This document shows, one piece after another, positions 6,761-10,852 of a stretch of DNA of 10,852 nucleotides. Source of the stretch: Candidatus Eiseniibacteriota bacterium (lineage in GTDB: Bacteria > Arandabacterota > Arandabacteria > JAGLYR01); assembly GCA_023132135.1 (NCBI GenBank), contig JAGLYR010000214.1:1-10852 (forward strand), written 5' to 3'. The notes beneath the pieces were generated by a model that was not told the origin of the DNA, ran no database searches, and saw only the letters and a list, made by a program, of their open reading frames with translations. Each line of letters starts with the position of its first letter. The stretch's first letter is position 1. Both the position numbers and the translations under genes were made by a program.

Positions 6761-7282
6761 CTATCCCTCCAGTGCGAGACGCATTTGTCCCTGTTCCATC
6801 TCGATCAACCATCTCTTGATCCTGCGGCCGCCGACGTGGTACCCCGGACCGTCCGCTCCCACCACCCGATGGCACGGAACCAGAATCGCCAAAGGATTCT
6901 TGCGGAGGAAATCCAGGACCCGGCGCGTGCGTCGCGGGGTTCCGACCGCAGACGCCAGCTGCGCATAGGTCATCGTTTCACCATACGGGATCCCCCGCAC
7001 CGCCCGGATCACGGACCTCTCCCAGACGGAGAAACCGGCGAGATCCAAGCGGACCGTGAACGTGGTGCGTGTCTCGCTCAAGTATTCCTGGAGCTGCCGC
7101 GTGGCGCTATTGAGTATCAGCCCCCCCCACACCAATTCTCTTCCCTTTCGACTCGGTGGGATTTCCGCAAGCGTCCGCTCCCGCCGCGTCACAAACCGCA
7201 CCGAACGGACACCCCGGCCCGTCGCGAAGAGCCATATCTCTCCCAGAGGAGTCTCCAGAGAATCAAGACAGAGCGGCTTCAT
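6761..7282 (-). CDS. ogt: O6-methylguanine-DNA methyltransferase (alkyltransferase)
   Basis: Suicide DNA-repair protein of 173 aa that moves the alkyl group from O6-alkylguanine to its own cysteine. The active site is PCHRV (136-140) with acceptor C137. Spacing from C137 places R120 (RRTRR) at the arginine-finger position and Y106 (TYAQLA) at the conserved tyrosine of the human enzyme. FSVWERSVIRAVRGIPYGETMTY fits the usual F.VW..L..IP.G.T.SY entry to the domain. The helix after the arginine finger reads RVLDFLRKNP where many homologues have RAVG.A.R.NP, a mild divergence. The N-terminal 80 residues match the ribonuclease-like domain. The start ATG overlaps the uvrC stop by 4 nt (ATGA), with AAGGA about 5 nt upstream inside uvrC, so the two repair genes are translationally coupled. 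Confidence 0.9.
   Translation of the reverse strand: MKPLCLDSLETPLGEIWLFATGRGVRSVRFVTRRERTLAEIPPSRKGRELVWGGLILNSATRQLQEYLSETRTTFTVRLDLAGFSVWERSVIRAVRGIPYGETMTYAQLASAVGTPRRTRRVLDFLRKNPLAILVPCHRVVGADGPGYHVGGRRIKRWLIEMEQGQMRLALEG
6765..6770 (-). promoter_or_regulatory. Ribosome binding site choosing the MBL hydrolase start at 6755
   Basis: GGAGGG on the minus strand lies 9 nt before ATG 6753-6755, inside the last codons of the alkyltransferase gene. It favours this start over the in-frame ATG at 6875. Confidence 0.7.
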
Positions 7283-9096
7283 TTCGTTCCTTCTCCGTGC
7301 AGGTGGCCGTAAACCCGTCGTGCCATCTCGGGTCCGATACCGGGAACGGACTGGATCTGCCGGCGACCAGCCCCGGCGAGAGATCGCAGCGAACCGAAGT
7401 GCCGGATGAGCCGGCGGCGCCTGTCCGCACCGATTCCCGGGATGTCATCCAGGTTGGAGGCGTGCAGGGCCTTCTGACGCCGGCGGCGGTGGTGGGCAAT
7501 GGCCACGCGGTGTGCCTCGTCCCGGATTCTCTCCAGCAAGCGTTTGGCGGGTGAACTGTCCGTCATCTCCACCGCAGCTGAGCGGCCCATCTGGAAAACC
7601 CTCTCCTCCCGTTTCGCCAGACCGATGACGGGGATACTCAGCTTGAGTCTCCGAAGTGCCTTCCCCGCAGCAGAGATCTGCCCCTTGCCACCATCGACGA
7701 GAATGAGATTCGGAAGCACCCCCCGCTCATCGACGACCCGGCCGTAGCGCCGGCCGACGACCTCTTCCATGGCGGCGAAATCGTCCCCCGCGCGTGCGGA
7801 CCGGACGCGGAAGTTCCGGTAGCACCGTCTGAGGGGCTTCCCGTTCTCGAATACGACGAGCGAGGCAACTGTTTCCCGTCCACCCAGGTTGGACACATCG
7901 AATCCCTCAATCCGCACCGGAGCCGTATCCAGCCGCAGTGCCTCGCCAAGCGCCTCGATGCCCGTGTCCAGTCCCTGAGCGCTCGCTGCCACGTATTCCA
8001 CCAGAAGGAGATCCGCATTCCGCACGGCAAGTCCCACCAGTCCCCGCTTCCGACCTCGTTGAGGCCGGACAACCGAAACTCGCCGCCCCCGCTTCTGCTC
8101 CAACCACTCCCCAATGGCCGCGGAGTCTTCCGGCGATTCCGGAACCAGAATCTCGGCAGGAATCTCCGTCGCGGAACCGTAGTGCAGCTTGAGAAACGTC
8201 GTGATCACTTCCGAAGACGGGGTACCCGAGCTCACAGACAGCGGATAGCTCTCCCGGCTCAGCAGCTTCCCATCCCGGATTCTGAGTATCAGTCCAACGG
8301 CCCGCGTGTCCATAACAGAAACGGCCACCACATCCCGGTCGCGGGCATCGGGCGAGAACACCTTCTGCCTCTCTGACACCTTCCGCAACGCGCGCAACTG
8401 ATCCCGGATCCGCGCTGCCCGTTCAAAATCCAGCTTACTCCTGGCAGTCTTCATCTGGGTTTCAAGATCCGCGAAGATAACCTCCCGATTCCCTGAGAGG
8501 AAGCTGCAGAGGTTCCGGATCATCCGCCGGTACTCTTCCTGATCCACATCTCCCCTGCACGGGCCCACACACTGCTTGATTTCGTAGTTCAGGCACGGGC
8601 GCCCGGGGGCATGCCCGGGAAGGTCGAACCGGCATGTCCGCATGGGAAACACGTGCCGGAGTGTCTGCAACATCCGGCGCATCGCCCCGGCATCCGTATA
8701 CGGCCCGAAGTAGCGGGAACCGTCTTTCGCCAATCTTCGTGTGGAGGACACGCGGGGAAACGCGTCCTGAAGAGTCACCTTGATGTAGGGATACTTCTTG
8801 TCGTCCCGCAGGTTGACGTTGTACCGCGGCCGGTGCTCCTTGATGAGGTGCAGCTCCAGGATCAGAGCTTCCACCTCGGAATCCGTGACGATGTACTCGA
8901 AATCGGAGATCCGTTCCCGCAGAGCCGCACCCTTGGGGTCCGTCTGCCCCCGTCCGAAGTAGGACCTGAGACGCGACCGGAGACGCTTCGCCTTCCCCAC
9001 GTAGATGACCGCCCCGCCATCATCCCGCATGAGGTAGGCGCCCGGTTTCTGCGGGACCCGTCCTAGCTTCCGCGCGACTGATGTCCGATCGGTCAT
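7279..9096 (-). CDS. uvrC: UvrC, excinuclease ABC subunit C
   Basis: Nuclease subunit of nucleotide excision repair; with UvrB it cuts on both sides of a DNA lesion in the cytoplasm. Length of 605 aa is normal. The GIY-YIG domain (15-95: GAYLM, IYVGKAKRLRSRLRSYF, DSEVEALILE) makes the 3' cut. Four cysteines C155, C168, C176 and C180 match the iron-sulfur ligands reported for UvrC. The UvrB-binding UVR motif lies at about 211-246 (KLDFERAARIRDQLRAL). The RNase H-like 5' nuclease has D400 (FDVSNLGG), D468 (LILVDGGKGQ) and H529 (RDEAHR). Tandem helix-hairpin-helix motifs (549-600, IPGIG and VPGIG) bind DNA. ATG start 7 nt after the murJ stop. It overlaps the alkyltransferase gene by 4 nt. No uvrA or uvrB is nearby. 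Confidence 0.97.
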   Translation of the reverse strand: MTDRTSVARKLGRVPQKPGAYLMRDDGGAVIYVGKAKRLRSRLRSYFGRGQTDPKGAALRERISDFEYIVTDSEVEALILELHLIKEHRPRYNVNLRDDKKYPYIKVTLQDAFPRVSSTRRLAKDGSRYFGPYTDAGAMRRMLQTLRHVFPMRTCRFDLPGHAPGRPCLNYEIKQCVGPCRGDVDQEEYRRMIRNLCSFLSGNREVIFADLETQMKTARSKLDFERAARIRDQLRALRKVSERQKVFSPDARDRDVVAVSVMDTRAVGLILRIRDGKLLSRESYPLSVSSGTPSSEVITTFLKLHYGSATEIPAEILVPESPEDSAAIGEWLEQKRGRRVSVVRPQRGRKRGLVGLAVRNADLLLVEYVAASAQGLDTGIEALGEALRLDTAPVRIEGFDVSNLGGRETVASLVVFENGKPLRRCYRNFRVRSARAGDDFAAMEEVVGRRYGRVVDERGVLPNLILVDGGKGQISAAGKALRRLKLSIPVIGLAKREERVFQMGRSAAVEMTDSSPAKRLLERIRDEAHRVAIAHHRRRRQKALHASNLDDIPGIGADRRRRLIRHFGSLRSLAGAGRRQIQSVPGIGPEMARRVYGHLHGEGTK

Positions 9097-9103
9097 GTCC
9101 TGC

Positions 9104-10702
9104 CTATCCCTGTTCCGTCTTTGCCGTCCTTGAACGGAATGCGCCCGCGATCACTCCCAGTTCCTCGATTTTCAGCACCCGCGCCATCCCCCAGTAGACC
9201 ATCAGGCCGGCCGCCACCGCAGTGCCCACCAACACCACCTGACCCCACAGGCTGGTCTGGTTAATCCAGCGCGGCGCAGCGGAAGCCGTCAGGGCGCAAA
9301 CCACTCCCATTGCGGCGGACGCCAGCACGATTTTCCACACAGCGCCGAGAACATTCCAGCCATCCAGACTCCCCAGGCGCCGGCGGAGCAGCACCAGCAG
9401 GATTACGAGATTGCTGGCCGCCGCCAGCGATGTGGCCAGCGCCAGCCCATCCAGTCCCAGAGGACCCATCAGCAGAAGGTTGAGTCCCACATTTACCGCC
9501 ATCGCCACCGCGCCCACGACCACGGGCGTCCGCGTGTCCTTGAGGGCGTAGAAAACCTGGTTGCTGCCCTTGACTCCTCCATAGGCGAAGAGACCGATGG
9601 AGTAAAAGAGCAGGGCCCCGGCGGTCATCGGCGTCGACCAGTCTGCAGTGAAAGCCCCATGCTCGTAGATCAAACGGACAATGGGAGTCCGCAAGATCAT
9701 GAGACCCACGCTCGCCGGCACCAGGACAAAGAGAATCAGGCGGAAGCTGAAGGCGTAGGTCCTGATCAACTCGCGGAAGTCCTTCCTTGCGGCCATCCCC
9801 GAGAGGGTTGGAAGCGACGCTGAGGCTACGGCGATGCCGAACACACCCAGGGGCAGCAGCATCAGGCGGTTGGCAAGACGCAGGGCCGTCACCGAACCCT
9901 CCGGAAGCATCGTGGCAAGAAATGTGTCGACGAACATGTTGATCTGAACCACAGCCAGACCGAAGAACCCGGGAATCATCAGTCGACCCACCAGCTTCAC
10001 ACCGGGATCCCGGAAGTTGATCCTCGGGATTCCCAGGGCTCCGATCCGCCCCAGCTGGGGCAACTGCATTGCGAGTCCCAGAAGACCACCAATGAGAGCC
10101 CCTATGGCAAAGCCATAGATCCTGTCTTCCGGGCGGGGACCGAAAAAGGGGCTCAAGGCAAAGGCAGCGCCCACAAAGCAGAGATTCAGAACTGCCGGTG
10201 CAAGAGCGGGAACCGTGAACCGCCTGTGAGTGTTGAGGATCGCTCCGGCCAGCGCGGTAAGCCCCGCAAGAACAACAAAGGGGAACAACACCTTGGTCAG
10301 ACGGATCGTCAGGTCCAATTTCTCCGGTAGACCGCGCCACCCGAAGGCGTAGCCTCTCACGATGGGCGAGGCAAAGAGGATACCGGCGAGAGCGATGGCT
10401 ATCAACAGGACAATACTCACCCCGGTGAGCCGGAGACCAAGAACCTTCGCTTCCATCTCGCCCTTGCGGGTCAGCGTGTCGGCGTAGACCGGGACCACCG
10501 CCGCCTGCGCCGCTCCTTCTCCCACCACCCGCCTCAGGAGATTGGGGATCAGGAAAGCAACGTTGAACGCATCGGCCGCCATCCCGGTCCCGAACCACGC
10601 GGCGAAAATCACGTCCCGGCCCAGCCCCATGATCCGGGAGATCATTGTCGCTCCGCTGAACCGCGATGCAAATCTCGCAATATCGCGCGTTGCGTCTACC
10701 AC
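9104..10702 (-). CDS. murJ: MurJ, lipid II flippase
   Basis: Inner-membrane flippase of the MVF/MOP superfamily that moves the peptidoglycan precursor lipid II to the outer face. At 532 aa it is near the 511 of E. coli MurJ, with about 14 hydrophobic segments between residues 30 and 515. Residues important in E. coli MurJ are conserved by position: R23 and R29 (ISRIMGLGRD), D44 (MAADAF), R57/R58 (PNLLRR) and R279 (RLANRLMLLPLGVFG). The YALKDTRTP stretch also fits the family. The GTG start at 10700-10702 has GGAG 6 nt upstream, and an in-frame TAG about 36 nt upstream bounds the frame. It is the first visible gene of the five-gene run; uvrC starts 7 nt after its stop. Confidence 0.95.
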   Translation of the reverse strand: MVDATRDIARFASRFSGATMISRIMGLGRDVIFAAWFGTGMAADAFNVAFLIPNLLRRVVGEGAAQAAVVPVYADTLTRKGEMEAKVLGLRLTGVSIVLLIAIALAGILFASPIVRGYAFGWRGLPEKLDLTIRLTKVLFPFVVLAGLTALAGAILNTHRRFTVPALAPAVLNLCFVGAAFALSPFFGPRPEDRIYGFAIGALIGGLLGLAMQLPQLGRIGALGIPRINFRDPGVKLVGRLMIPGFFGLAVVQINMFVDTFLATMLPEGSVTALRLANRLMLLPLGVFGIAVASASLPTLSGMAARKDFRELIRTYAFSFRLILFVLVPASVGLMILRTPIVRLIYEHGAFTADWSTPMTAGALLFYSIGLFAYGGVKGSNQVFYALKDTRTPVVVGAVAMAVNVGLNLLLMGPLGLDGLALATSLAAASNLVILLVLLRRRLGSLDGWNVLGAVWKIVLASAAMGVVCALTASAAPRWINQTSLWGQVVLVGTAVAAGLMVYWGMARVLKIEELGVIAGAFRSRTAKTEQG

Positions 10703-10708
10703 ACCGTT

Positions 10709-10712
10709 CTCC
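10709..10712 (-). promoter_or_regulatory. Ribosome binding site for the murJ GTG start
   Basis: GGAG on the minus strand lies 6 nt before GTG (10700-10702). The next in-frame ATG is at residue 20, inside the first conserved MurJ motif, so GTG is the better start. Confidence 0.6.
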
Positions 10713-10733
10713 AGGGAGAAGGGTATCAGAACA

Positions 10734-10759
10734 AGTCCCTAGTCCGTAGTCCCTAGTCC
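10734..10759. repeat. 7-bp tandem repeat AGTCCNT, 3.7 copies
   Basis: Units AGTCCCT (10734), AGTCCGT (10741), AGTCCCT (10748) and a partial AGTCC (10755) follow each other without gaps. The array sits 32 nt before the murJ start codon, where the promoter or 5' leader would be expected. Confidence 0.85.
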
Positions 10760-10776
10760 AAGGAAAAGGGCATCAT

Positions 10777-10815
10777 ACCCTCACCCTACCCTCTCCCAGA
10801 GGGAGAGGGAAAAAA
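10777..10815. repeat. CCCTCTCCC hairpin with A-tract
   Basis: CCCTCTCCC (10789-10797) and GGGAGAGGG (10801-10809) form a perfect 9-bp stem with an AGA loop. It is preceded by ACCCTCACCCTA and followed by six A. On the minus strand the T-run comes before the stem, and on the plus strand A follows it, so neither direction makes a standard intrinsic terminator. Sequences of this CCCTCACCCTNNCCCTCTCCC type are frequent between genes in many bacteria and are best treated as an intergenic repeat. Confidence 0.7.
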
Positions 10816-10852
10816 CCGACCTTCTTCCTCTGCGTAATCTGCGGCTGAGGGT

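Larger units (their letters stand above)
10703..10852. other. Right flank upstream of murJ, no gene seen
   Basis: This 150-nt stretch holds the murJ ribosome site, the 7-bp tandem repeat and the CCCTCTCCC hairpin. I could not find a convincing -35/-10 pair; a TTGGAC at the repeat edge has no good -10 partner. The operon may start here or further right. Confidence 0.6.

Noticed and set aside
6114-6875. Longer MBL hydrolase starting at 6875
   Set aside because: The extra 40 residues are low-complexity, overlap the alkyltransferase gene out of frame, and the ATG at 6755 has a strong SD and starts the conserved fold.
5556-6968. A 470-aa plus-strand open frame
   Set aside because: It runs antisense across three well-supported genes (recombinase, MBL hydrolase, alkyltransferase) and its translation is Pro/Arg/His-rich with no recognisable motif; GC-rich genes often leave such open antisense frames.
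9261-10598. A 445-aa alternative minus-strand frame in murJ
   Set aside because: Same strand but shifted frame; the translation is Ser/Gly/Arg-rich and lacks membrane segments, while the murJ frame is clearly a 14-segment membrane protein.

Overview
The window looks like chromosome from an uncultured bacterium with moderately high GC (estimated by eye, not computed). All eight protein genes are on the minus strand and densely packed, with short SD-led starts. No rRNA, tRNA, CRISPR array, transposase or phage gene is visible. The MurJ lipid II flippase shows a peptidoglycan-making bacterium. The c-type-heme sensor kinase, whose sensor would lie outside the inner membrane, suggests a diderm. 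The style resembles metagenome-derived lineages of the FCB or Eisenbacteria/Latescibacterota kind, but that placement is a guess.

Layout in transcription order (right to left): (1) right flank 10703-10852 with a 7-bp tandem repeat and a CCCTCTCCC hairpin; (2) a tight housekeeping run murJ (9104-10702), uvrC (7279-9096), an O6-alkylguanine-DNA alkyltransferase gene (6761-7282), an MBL-fold hydrolase gene (6114-6755) and a Xer-type tyrosine recombinase gene (5166-6104), separated by -4 to +9 nt and so very likely one operon; (3) a 66-nt gap holding a dispersed repeat and a 35-bp tandem duplication of the next gene's start region; (4) a class I SAM methyltransferase (4260-5099) and, 49 nt on, a YhaM-like OB-fold/HD-domain exoribonuclease (3233-4210); (5) a 262-nt gap with a perfect 28-bp inverted repeat and another copy of the dispersed repeat; (6) a separate large hybrid histidine kinase (232-2970) with a Tll0287-like heme-binding sensor and two receivers; (7) a repeat-rich left flank (1-231).

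The genes cover envelope synthesis (MurJ), DNA repair (UvrC, alkyltransferase), chromosome dimer resolution (Xer), RNA turnover (YhaM-like) and redox or gas sensing (the kinase). They are ordinary core genes, and I see no dedicated defence or biosynthetic system. The unusual content is in the gaps. A short repeat with core TGANNAAYNCNSGCTA occurs about six times; twice it supplies the TAG stop codon of the adjoining gene, and two copies face each other to form the 28-bp palindrome. A 35-bp duplication at the methyltransferase start creates a 12-codon upstream ORF whose stop overlaps the gene's ATG.
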